From contig JAUVYS010000050.1 of the NCBI GenBank assembly GCA_030602965.1, positions 1-8,192 on the forward strand: 8,192 nt of DNA, in the 5' to 3' direction. The stretch is from Candidatus Bathyarchaeota archaeon. GTDB taxonomy: Archaea > Thermoproteota > Bathyarchaeia > RBG-16-48-13 > JAGMEO01. Shown piece by piece: positions 1-5,939 of this stretch. The notes under the pieces are model-generated. The model made no database searches, was not told where the DNA came from, and saw only the letters and a program-made list of their open reading frames with translations. Every line of letters begins with the position of its first letter. The stretch's first letter is position 1. The position numbers were made by a program, and so were the translations under genes.

Positions 1-134
1 CTCCGCTTTAACAGATATTTCAACAACACGGTCTCTACTACGATTGTTAAGATCCCTAAGAAAACAGTTGTTATTTGATAAACAAGATATAAATTCCATC
101 CATCTATGATGTCGCTTATTATTTTAATACTCAT
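1..134 (-). CDS. 5' part of a small membrane-protein gene, running off the left edge
   Basis: An open frame of 44 codons starts at ATG 134 and continues past the window edge, so the product is incomplete. The start is well marked. A GAGAGG Shine-Dalgarno (143-148) lies 8 nt upstream, an in-frame TAA lies 7 codons upstream of the ATG, and a TATA-like box (175-182) sits at the right distance. Residues 1-13 are polar (MSIKIISDIIDGW). Residues 14-39 form one long hydrophobic stretch (including ITTVFLGILTIVV) that ends in a basic KYLLKR, consistent with a membrane helix with its positive end inside. The family cannot be named from so little sequence. It could be a channel or transporter beginning with a membrane helix. 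The gene lies 275 nt downstream of the MFS gene on the same strand but has its own promoter signals. Confidence 0.6.
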   Translation of the reverse strand, partial: MSIKIISDIIDGWNLYLVYQITTVFLGILTIVVETVLLKYLLKR

Positions 135-174
135 TTTTTCAACCTCTCTTGATTAAAAAAAGGGATTATGTACA

Positions 175-182
175 ATATTTAC
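175..182 (-). promoter_or_regulatory. TATA box for the left-edge membrane-protein gene
   Basis: The minus strand reads TAAATATT here, centred about 44 nt before the ATG at 134. With the usual archaeal spacing of about 25 nt, transcription would start near 152. That gives a leader of about 18 nt that just contains the GAGAGG ribosome site. The call rests on spacing and AT content only. Confidence 0.4.
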
Positions 183-205
183 ATTATCCCATGCAAAACG
201 ATTAG

Positions 206-265
206 AATTAAGAAAAGAGGGTTGGATACCACATAGAGAAGCACGGTCTCCCCGCGACTATCCAT
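206..265 (-). repeat. Structured intergenic element, copy 1 (possible small RNA)
   Basis: This copy aligns without gaps to 2907-2961 over 55 positions, with 40 identities by hand count. Exact blocks are CCACATAGAGA, GGTCTC and GACTA, all at the same spacing in both copies. It folds well: TGGATA (223-228) pairs perfectly with TATCCA (259-264), enclosing an inner GAGA/TCTC stem (236-239 with 247-250). On the minus strand the conserved part ends in CCCTCTTTTCTTAATT, like an archaeal U-tract terminator, so I prefer the minus orientation. A weak TATA-like stretch lies near 310-320 on that strand. It occupies most of the 275-nt gap between the MFS gene and the left-edge gene. It matches no RNA family I recognise. 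Confidence 0.6.
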
Positions 266-409
266 GGTTGGATTCTGGTAGTCACTGAACTATTTGAATT
301 CACGATTTCAGTATTTTTAGAGAGAATTGCGTGTCTCTGTTAGATTATTTTTAATTTTGTTTCGATGAGAGCTTCATCTTTCAGTAATAAAGCTTCAGTT
401 TATTAAAAC

Positions 410-1552
410 TTAAATGAAATATAACGATGGTAAACAAAGCAATGAAAAAATGCTTGATGCAAAAAAAGGAAAAGCTGGAGTGAAAGATGTCCATAGGTAT
501 CCTCCCAAAATTGATCCAATAGTGAAACCTAATATTATTCCTGTCTGCGTGATTCCAGATATAAAACCTAATTTTTTATCTTGATAGAGTTCTGCAGTAA
601 GAGACGCTATTCCCGGCCATGTCATACTCCAGAGTCCAAATATAGCCATGGATACAGCTAAAAGAACTGTTAAGTTACTAACAAAAGGCCACAAAAAGAA
701 GAATATTGGTAATAACAACCTGAAAAAGGTGATTGTTTTTTTCCGGCCAAATTTATTTGATATATAACCTGCTGGTATTTGGGTTAGAAAAGTTGTCACT
801 CCAAATCCAATTGAAATAAAGAAACCAATCTCCGAAGTAGTTAAAGCAAAAGCATCCTGAAGATATAATGGAAGTAAAGAATTGGATGTTCCGATTGCGA
901 GACCCGTAAAAAAGAGGAAATATGTCAGTGCTATTAAACGAGTAAGAGGTCTATGTTTGTGAGAAAGCTTATTTTCCGTTGTTGTTTCTTCTGAAAATGT
1001 TTTAATTTTACCAAGAGTAGCTGCAGGGATGACTGTTACAACATATACCGCTATCGCCAGATAGAATGTTGCAAACCAACCATAAGAATCCACTAAAAAT
1101 CCTCCTACAAGGGGTCCAATAATTGATCCAAGTGGCCATGATAGATTAATGATGCTGTATACTGTGGTCCTCTCTGAAGGTGAAGAATATTCAGCGATAA
1201 TGGCTTGTCTTGAAGGCATAAACATCGCATAAGCTATTGAGAACAGTATACTCCAAAAAATGAGCTGTTCCCAATGTGAAGCGAAACTATAAAAGAGTGG
1301 TGGAATACTCGCGAGTATAATGCTTAAAATAATTAGCTTTTTACGTCCCACTCGATCAGAAATTATACCGCTGGGTGTTCTAAATAAGCAGTCTGCAAGT
1401 CCACTGATAGAGATCACATAACTGATTTGAAAAACTGTAGCACCTAAGCTCTCAATGAATAAAGGTCTAATCGAAGTGATTAAATTCATACCTAATGCCA
1501 TAGCTGTAGTAATGATAAAGATCTTCTTTAGGTCCCTGCTTATAGAAATCAT
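410..1552 (-). CDS. MFS transporter, 12 TM segments, efflux-type
   Basis: This 380-residue protein has the hydrophobic profile of a complete major facilitator superfamily carrier: two six-helix halves joined by a polar cytoplasmic loop at residues 181-203. Motif A appears after helix 2 as GIISDRVGRKK (62-72) and again in the second half as GYISNKFGRKK (262-272). A GPLVGG stretch (146-151) in the helix-5 region resembles the antiporter motif C of drug/H+ exchangers. The substrate cannot be read from the sequence; multidrug or metabolite efflux is a family-level guess. The start ATG has no clear Shine-Dalgarno, but a TATA-like box 26 nt upstream suggests a leaderless transcript. Length and motifs show no sign of damage. 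The nearest upstream gene on the strand is the AIM24-family gene, more than 220 nt away and ending in its own U-tract, so this is probably a separate unit. Confidence 0.93.
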   Translation of the reverse strand: MISISRDLKKIFIITTAMALGMNLITSIRPLFIESLGATVFQISYVISISGLADCLFRTPSGIISDRVGRKKLIILSIILASIPPLFYSFASHWEQLIFWSILFSIAYAMFMPSRQAIIAEYSSPSERTTVYSIINLSWPLGSIIGPLVGGFLVDSYGWFATFYLAIAVYVVTVIPAATLGKIKTFSEETTTENKLSHKHRPLTRLIALTYFLFFTGLAIGTSNSLLPLYLQDAFALTTSEIGFFISIGFGVTTFLTQIPAGYISNKFGRKKTITFFRLLLPIFFFLWPFVSNLTVLLAVSMAIFGLWSMTWPGIASLTAELYQDKKLGFISGITQTGIILGFTIGSILGGYLWTSFTPAFPFFASSIFSLLCLPSLYFI

Positions 1553-1573
1553 TCTTTACATACTCTTTCTAAG

Positions 1574-1583
1574 TTATAAAAAT
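1574..1583 (-). promoter_or_regulatory. TATA box for the MFS gene, probably leaderless
   Basis: The minus strand reads ATTTTTATAA, centred about 26 nt before the ATG at 1552. That places transcription initiation at or beside the start codon, which fits the lack of a ribosome site in front of this gene. Confidence 0.4.
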
Positions 1584-1727
1584 CGATAGATTAACAAGTA
1601 AATGTATAGGTTATTAATAAAATCCGTTTTTTGGCGTATTGCATGGAACGTTGATCTGTAAAATCCATAAGCTTAATATTTCATCAAAATTTTTTGAAAA
1701 AAATTGGAATTTACAGGATTGTATATC

Positions 1728-1744
1728 TTATCACCCAGTGATAA
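1728..1744. repeat. Perfect 17-nt hairpin TTATCAC-CCA-GTGATAA
   Basis: A 7-bp perfect inverted repeat with a 3-nt loop lies in the gap between the MFS promoter and the end of the AIM24-family gene, 32 nt beyond that stop codon. It could shield the 3' end of the AIM24-family mRNA or be an operator-like dyad. It lies about 145 nt upstream of the MFS TATA box, which is far for a repressor site. A second, imperfect inverted repeat flanks it on the left: TGTAAAATCC at 1657-1666 with GGAATTTACA at 1706-1715, a 9-of-10 match with a 39-nt loop. Confidence 0.55.
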
Positions 1745-1759
1745 TACGTAAAAGTTTAG

Positions 1760-1767
1760 AAAAAAAA
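1760..1767 (-). terminator. U-tract terminator of the AIM24-family gene
   Basis: Eight consecutive T residues on the minus strand begin 8 nt after the stop codon. Another T-rich run and the 1728-1744 hairpin follow. Archaeal RNA polymerase terminates at such T-tracts without needing a hairpin. Confidence 0.55.
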
Positions 1768-1775
1768 GGTGAAGT

Positions 1776-2531
1776 TTAGAGTACCCTTTTGTAGTGAGCA
1801 CGTGACTGTACTTTTGGTGCAATGTATCTCCAGAGCCAATTAACAAATTCTTGTACATTCTTTGTTTGGATGTAAACTTCTCCTGGACCCTTCACTTCGG
1901 TTACGAAGCCTTCACCACCTAAAAGGGTAGACTTTAGACCGCCAAACATTCGCACGTCATATTCGCAAGTGTCACTGAGGGCTGCAAGGTGGTAGTTATC
2001 CACTATTAGATTTTCTCCAGATTTAAGTACATGTTTATCGATTGCTCCGAAAGTGTTGACGAAGACGTCACCCTCCCCCATTGTTTTTATCATGAAAAGG
2101 TTTTGCCCAAATAAACCTTTAGTGAAGCCCTGCCATTTAGTGTCTAATTGAACTCCTTTTGTAGATGCAATGTAACCAGCGCTTTGAATTATGTAACCTT
2201 TGCTTGAAGTCACTTCTAAACGTGTTATGTCTCCCAAGGGAGCTGATACGAAACCTACCTTTCCTGATCCGCCTTCCGCGATGTAGTCAGTAATGAACAA
2301 AGACTCTCCGCCAAGTATAGAAACCTTAATTGCACCCCATATTCCAGATCGACCCTTTCTTGTGTGCGTCTCGACTCTGATGCTACCACTCATGTAGGTC
2401 ATCGCTCCGGCTTCTGCAGTAATGTGTTCACCGTTAGGGATTATCACTTCCAGTAAGGAATAAGAAGGACGATACTTTATCTCATATTTCAAATCCCCTC
2501 TAGATCCAGTTATAGATTGTGAGTTGTTCAT
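1776..2531 (-). CDS. AIM24 / TIGR00266 family protein
   Basis: This 251-residue soluble protein belongs to the AIM24 (TIGR00266) family, a beta-rich fold found in all domains of life. The name comes from a yeast mitochondrial protein; the prokaryotic members have no established biochemical activity. Family hallmarks seen here are the N-terminal AEAGAMTYMSG segment, the GGESLFITDY block, the repeated glycine-rich turns, and the C-terminal LLGGEGFVTEVKGPGEVYIQT block. No signal peptide or membrane helix is visible. The length is typical, and there are no stops or missing blocks. The ATG is fixed by an AGGAG site 8 nt upstream. It appears to be a single-gene unit, with a U-tract just after the stop and a TATA-like TTTTAAAG region roughly 50 nt before the start. 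The family call is firm, while function is unknown. Confidence 0.93.
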   Translation of the reverse strand: MNNSQSITGSRGDLKYEIKYRPSYSLLEVIIPNGEHITAEAGAMTYMSGSIRVETHTRKGRSGIWGAIKVSILGGESLFITDYIAEGGSGKVGFVSAPLGDITRLEVTSSKGYIIQSAGYIASTKGVQLDTKWQGFTKGLFGQNLFMIKTMGEGDVFVNTFGAIDKHVLKSGENLIVDNYHLAALSDTCEYDVRMFGGLKSTLLGGEGFVTEVKGPGEVYIQTKNVQEFVNWLWRYIAPKVQSRAHYKRVL

Positions 2532-2539
2532 TATTATTT

Positions 2540-2544
2540 CTCCT
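2540..2544 (-). promoter_or_regulatory. Shine-Dalgarno AGGAG of the AIM24-family gene
   Basis: The minus strand reads AGGAG with 8 nt to the ATG at 2531, which fixes this start codon. Confidence 0.7.
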
Positions 2545-2661
2545 GTTTTTCAATAATTAAATTGCTAATCCTTCACTACTTTAAAACTTTTTTGAAATGC
2601 ACTTGTTAACTATCAAAAATCTTAAAAATTGTTCCTCCAAAAAGCACTTTAGTGAAACCCA

Positions 2662-2781
2662 TTGCCAGAGTTACCAGAAATTGCCACTATTGCCAAACAA
2701 ATGAACAAGGAATTACTTAGAAAAAAAATACGTAAAGTTGAACCAAAACAACCAAAGAACCAACCTTTCTTGAATGAGTAA
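2662..2781 (+). pseudogene. N-terminal remnant of an Fpg/Nei-family DNA glycosylase
   Basis: Read from TTG 2662, the frame begins MPELPEIATIAKQMNKEL and stops at TAA 2779-2781 after 39 residues. In the formamidopyrimidine/endonuclease VIII glycosylases the N-terminus is MPELPE: Pro2 is the Schiff-base nucleophile and Glu3 the catalytic acid, and a helix follows like the one seen here. The remaining ~230 residues, including the H2TH and zinc-finger DNA-binding parts, are absent from all frames downstream, so this cannot be a working enzyme. No Shine-Dalgarno is visible and the next upstream in-frame codons lead to a TGA. The piece is short, so chance resemblance cannot be fully excluded, but the run of family-typical residues is long. 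It lies on the opposite strand to the flanking AIM24-family gene and on the same strand as the FeoB remnant. Confidence 0.6.
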
Positions 2782-2906
2782 AGAAACATCATAATATTTT
2801 ACCATTAATGTCACAATCCAAAAATATTTACAAAAGAACTGGGTAATAAGTAAACATTTTATTACTCAATGCGTAGCTCTAATAACCTTTTCCGCTACAC
2901 ACACTT

Positions 2907-2966
2907 AATTAAAAAAGGGGAAGTGAATGCCACATAGAGACTTATGGTCTCATCCTGACTACCATT
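2907..2966 (-). repeat. Structured intergenic element, copy 2 (possible small RNA)
   Basis: This is the second copy of the 206-265 element, sharing CCACATAGAGA, GGTCTC and GACTA in register. Its inner hairpin is stronger than in copy 1: GAGAC (2937-2941) and GTCTC (2947-2951) around a TTATG loop. An outer AATG/CATT pairing (2926-2929 with 2963-2966) replaces the TGGATA/TATCCA stem of copy 1, so a closing stem is kept with different bases. On the minus strand the conserved part ends CCCCTTTTTTAATT, again a U-tract. A good TATA box on that strand (2994-3003) would start transcription near 2972, just before the element. The plus strand also has a long T-rich run after it, so orientation is not proved. 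Confidence 0.6.
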
Positions 2967-2993
2967 TTTCTTTTATTTTTTCATAAAAAAAGT

Positions 2994-3003
2994 GGTATAA
3001 ATT
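2994..3003 (-). promoter_or_regulatory. TATA box upstream of element copy 2
   Basis: The minus strand reads AATTTATACC. The predicted transcription start, about 26 nt on, falls near 2972, just before the conserved element, with no protein-coding frame behind it. This supports a short transcript of about 65 nt ending at the T-tract near 2912. It is a spacing argument only. Confidence 0.35.
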
Positions 3004-3049
3004 CTGCGGTATTGTTTCCCCCATTATGGTCGAGTGTTAGAAGAGATAA

Positions 3050-3425
3050 TCCCAGCGCAGGAGTTTCTTCATCAAACTTTTAGATGTACTTAACCTTATT
3101 CCTCCTATCGCAAACATCATGAGCCTGTTAACCGCTGCCTGGTTAGGACTACCTGTTGCCACAGGTATGGCTTTAATCTTTGGAATACTCAGAAAGGAGC
3201 TTTCACTGATCATGCTTGCCACTCTTCTTGGAACAAATCTTAACTCCAGTGCAAATGATAACATTTACACTAGTGACTATGTTGTATATACCATGTACCA
3301 GCACAATAGCTGCTCTAATTCAAGAATATGGATGGAAAAAAGCCTTATTTATAACATTCTTCGAGATAGGTTTCGCTATTATAATTGGCGGGATAGCATT
3401 AAGAGTATTGCCTCTCATCTTGTAA
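3050..3425 (+). pseudogene. feoB: C-terminal remnant of FeoB ferrous-iron transporter, frameshifted
   Basis: Two overlapping frames together spell the FeoB C-terminal membrane domain. The first, open from 3050 after a TAA, contains AAWLGLPVATG then FGILRKELSLIMLATLLGT, the conserved LGLP...FG(F/I)LRKE block. The second picks up near 3232 as ILTPVQM and continues LVTMLYIPCTSTIAAL and EYGWKKALFITFFEIGFAI, ending at TAA 3425; this is the family's YIPC...GW block and last membrane helix. Joining them needs a +1 shift near 3228-3240, where a few residues also seem missing. The GTPase domain and most of the membrane region (over 500 residues of a normal FeoB) are absent, so this is a decayed tail and not a frameshift in a living gene. 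No FeoA partner lies nearby. The end faces the PEPCK gene, 38 nt away, tail to tail. Confidence 0.82.
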
Positions 3426-3463
3426 ATTGATTTCACATTTTCTCAAATTTAAATTCAAATATT

Positions 3464-5344
3464 CTAATTAAAGAAGAAAGGCGACAGTTCAGATTTACCT
3501 GTCTTGGCTCTAAGATCTTCAAGACTTACTTTCAGTTGTTTGTGCATATTCCAGAACGCTGCGGGCATATCAGGCTCAGACTTATAGATCTCCTCCATTC
3601 GCTCCATCCTCTGAAGCAATTTATCTAAACGTAAAGCGAACTGGATAGTGTACTCTTTTTTTGTATATTCTTGGTTGAAGATTAGCTTGAAGAGTCTTTC
3701 TAAGTCTTCATAGTTAGGTAAATATCCAATTGGTGTTTCAACAGCTTCAAATTCGCTATGCACTCTTCCTTCAGCCCATAAAATCCAGATCTTCTTATCC
3801 GTTTTCTTGTTGAGATACTCTCCATTGGACTTAAGGAAATAGTTAGTAGCAAAGACTTTCGGACAGTTCTTGAGACTTTTTCCAAACTTGATGTGATTCA
3901 TAAGATAAGTTCCCAAAGGCACTGTCAAGAAGTCCATGTTAGACATTGGATTAGAAACTCTTACCCCCGCTTTACCTAAAGTCGCTGATGTTGTCTCTGA
4001 CTCAATTGTAGCTCCAACATATACACCATGCTCCCAGTTTAAGGTTTCAAAAATAGGCACATTTGTATCTGAGTCTCTACCACCATAAAATATGCCCTGA
4101 ATAATAACTCCTTCAGGGTCATTAAATTTAGGGTCAACATTATCCAGCTCACTCATACGCATTGTATATCTTGCATTGGAGTGAGACAAGGGAACCGTTT
4201 TTCCATCATCATCCTTCTTTCCTTCCCACCACTCGCCTGAGTGATTGGTTCCCCTTTTTGGCACATCATCAATTCCCATGCCTTGCCAGTAGGGCTTTCC
4301 ATCAACTACTAAAACGTTTGAGAAGATTAGTTCCCTTGGCATAGCTAAAGCCTTGAAGATCGTGGGGTCATCCACAGGATTCACGTCTTTAATGATCCCG
4401 AAGACTCCGGCTTCTATGTTAACAGCTCTAGCGTTGCCTTCCAAATCTTTCCTCATATAGACTATGTCATCTCCAACAATACTTTGACCTGGTATCATGG
4501 CAGTTGAGGTTTTACCACAAGCACTTGGATAGGCTCCTGTGAAGTAGGTTACACGTTTTTTTCCTTCTGGATGAACTCCCATGACAAGCATGTGCTCTAC
4601 AAGCCAGTCACTGTTATTTGCCTTGTGAATGGCAAGTCGAAGAGCTAGCTTTTTTAATCCAAGACTGTTTCCTGCATACTGATTGTTAACCGAGTACACT
4701 TTTCTATTTATTACATCAACGTATATTCTGCGTTTATCTATGTTTTTTGTGCAGTTTCTTTCATCTAATTTTCCTGCTGAATGTAAAAAAGTAAAGAAGT
4801 CTGCTGATCCTTTCAGTTTTTTGAACTGTTCATATCCATTTCTGTAAAGTATATCTTCACTATGGGCAACATATGCTGAGTCTGTTAACTGTAATGCAGA
4901 GATGGAGAAACGTGAGTTGGTTGGACCAAGGCAGAAGAAACGAACCAAGCACTCTTTACCTTTCATAGCCCCATCCAGTAACCCCAATATCTCCTTGAGC
5001 CCAGCGTTTCTTTCTATCGTGTTTATACCTCGGCTTAATTTTTTACCCGCTGGCATTAGGGTTGCGGTGTGAGGTTTGTCACGAGCCTGATCTAGGTAAC
5101 CGTCATAATGGCATGTGTGCCCTTTTATCTTCAATTGTTGTTCTTCTTTATTTTCTAGAGCTAATTGTCGGACATAATCAATTTCATCCGGCTCGTCTGT
5201 TATAACTGAAACTTTTGATGGTTTACACAGCTTAACATATTTTTCAACCAGCTCTATGACATGATTGTTGTTGAGCGATCTCAACTTAACAAAGTCTTCT
5301 TCGCTCAGAACATTTCTAAGTAGGTTAATCATTATTTCAATCAT
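3464..5344 (-). CDS. pckG: Phosphoenolpyruvate carboxykinase (GTP)
   Basis: This enzyme converts oxaloacetate and GTP to phosphoenolpyruvate, CO2 and GDP, the entry step of gluconeogenesis, in the cytoplasm. The 626 residues carry the GTP-PEPCK landmarks in order: the P-loop with its reactive cysteine, PSACGKTS (273-280, Cys276); the metal-binding GDDIVYMR (291-298); EAGVFGI (311-317); YWQGMG (352-357); the GGRDSDTNVP substrate/nucleotide region (421-430); and the omega-loop lid NWEHGVYVGA (436-445). The length fits the longer archaeal type, and no motif is broken. ATG 5344 lacks a clear Shine-Dalgarno; ATG 5332, four codons in, is a possible alternative. A weak TATA-like CATAAAAC (5373-5380, minus strand) suggests a very short leader. 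The gene stands alone, divergent from TFE-beta and convergent with the FeoB remnant. Confidence 0.97.
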   Translation of the reverse strand: MIEIMINLLRNVLSEEDFVKLRSLNNNHVIELVEKYVKLCKPSKVSVITDEPDEIDYVRQLALENKEEQQLKIKGHTCHYDGYLDQARDKPHTATLMPAGKKLSRGINTIERNAGLKEILGLLDGAMKGKECLVRFFCLGPTNSRFSISALQLTDSAYVAHSEDILYRNGYEQFKKLKGSADFFTFLHSAGKLDERNCTKNIDKRRIYVDVINRKVYSVNNQYAGNSLGLKKLALRLAIHKANNSDWLVEHMLVMGVHPEGKKRVTYFTGAYPSACGKTSTAMIPGQSIVGDDIVYMRKDLEGNARAVNIEAGVFGIIKDVNPVDDPTIFKALAMPRELIFSNVLVVDGKPYWQGMGIDDVPKRGTNHSGEWWEGKKDDDGKTVPLSHSNARYTMRMSELDNVDPKFNDPEGVIIQGIFYGGRDSDTNVPIFETLNWEHGVYVGATIESETTSATLGKAGVRVSNPMSNMDFLTVPLGTYLMNHIKFGKSLKNCPKVFATNYFLKSNGEYLNKKTDKKIWILWAEGRVHSEFEAVETPIGYLPNYEDLERLFKLIFNQEYTKKEYTIQFALRLDKLLQRMERMEEIYKSEPDMPAAFWNMHKQLKVSLEDLRAKTGKSELSPFFFN

Positions 5345-5564
5345 CCAAGGTTTTAGTATTAAGTTTCATAATGTTTTATGTTTTCATTGTAAATATGTTA
5401 ATCATCATAGTTGAATATTGAATAAACAGTTAGATTTTCACAGCATCGATATAAACATTCACATAAAGTACCTTTTCCCTGTTGTAACTATCAGATTTAA
5501 TGGAACCTTTAATTTTTACCGATGTGTATATTTATCGTTAAAAAAAAGAGGTTTCATTTCAGCA
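5345..5564. promoter_or_regulatory. Divergent promoter region between pckG and TFE-beta
   Basis: This 220-nt AT-rich stretch carries the outward promoters of pckG (minus) and the TFE-beta gene (plus). The TFE-beta reading frame stays open leftwards to 5418, but that part (MNKQLDFHSIDINIH...) resembles nothing in the family and contains the TATA box, so I treat it as noncoding. Confidence 0.5.
5527..5535 (+). promoter_or_regulatory. TATA box of the TFE-beta/rlmE operon
   Basis: TATATTTAT is centred 34 nt before ATG 5565, so transcription should begin near 5557 with a leader of about 8 nt. This supports 5565, and not the longer upstream frame, as the true start. A GAGGT at 5549-5553 would lie upstream of that transcript start. 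Confidence 0.5.
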
Positions 5565-5939
5565 ATGCGTAAACTTGATGCCCTTTTATCTCGTGCTTAC
5601 CAGATTATTTTAGAACAGAATAAAAAGGGAATTATTCAAAGCAAGTTATGGAAGGAGCTTGGTGCCAGTAGCCGAGAAGGTTCTAGACTTTCTCTTAAAC
5701 TCGAAGAAAAAAAGTTCATTAGAAGAGAACGCGAACTTCATAATAGCCGCTGGACATATCGGCTCTTCGCAACAAGACAACCAGCGACTATCACTTCTAT
5801 TCTTGATGTTCCTTGTACTACTTGTCCAGTTATTCTTAGATGCGGGGCCGGAAGTAACATATCTCCTGAAGTTTGCGATAAACTAGAAATTTGGCTTAAA
5901 GACTTGATAGGCAAAAAAGAGATTTGTAAGGAAGAGTAG
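5565..5939 (+). CDS. Transcription factor E beta subunit (RPC34/hRPC39 homologue, Fe-S)
   Basis: This 124-residue protein fits archaeal TFE-beta, which pairs with TFE-alpha to help RNA polymerase open promoter DNA. It is related to the RNA polymerase III subunit RPC34/hRPC39. Residues 1-70 look like one winged-helix domain: helices around AYQIILEQ, SKLWKELGASSREGSRLSLKL as the recognition-helix region, then the wing KKFIRRERELHNSRWTYRLF. The C-terminal 40 residues hold four cysteines (84, 87, 93, 104) in CTTCPVILRC...ISPEVC...IWL, the same CxxCPVxxxC...ISPxxC...WL layout as the [4Fe-4S] site at the end of human RPC39. The gene track would allow a start 49 codons earlier, but the TATA box lies inside that extension and the extra residues are atypical. 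The stop TAG overlaps the rlmE start by one base. Confidence 0.85.
   Translation: MRKLDALLSRAYQIILEQNKKGIIQSKLWKELGASSREGSRLSLKLEEKKFIRRERELHNSRWTYRLFATRQPATITSILDVPCTTCPVILRCGAGSNISPEVCDKLEIWLKDLIGKKEICKEE

Noticed and set aside
180..265. Minus-strand 28-codon peptide with a hydrophobic tail inside element copy 1
   Set aside because: Copy 2 has no matching start and hits a stop; DNA-level conservation and pairing explain the similarity better.
1673..1858. Minus-strand 61-codon open frame
   Set aside because: It overlaps the end of the AIM24-family gene in another frame and crosses its terminator and hairpin.
2923..2958. C/D box small RNA in element copy 2 (TGAATG and CTGA)
   Set aside because: The C box is imperfect and copy 1 has neither box, so the conserved parts do not follow the C/D pattern.
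3037..3264. Minus-strand 75-codon open frame
   Set aside because: It is the antisense of the FeoB remnant and has no coding character of its own.
3119..3430. Two overlapping plus-strand open frames (3119-3430 and 3216-3425) as separate small genes
   Set aside because: Each carries half of the FeoB C-terminal domain, so together they are one frameshifted remnant.
5460..5492. A third copy of the intergenic element (CACATA and ACTATC at the same spacing)
   Set aside because: Only the two hexamers match; the middle is unrelated and the hairpin is absent, so chance is likely.
5418..5564. 49-codon N-terminal extension of TFE-beta
   Set aside because: It contains the likely TATA box, has no family similarity, and the winged helix starts right after ATG 5565.
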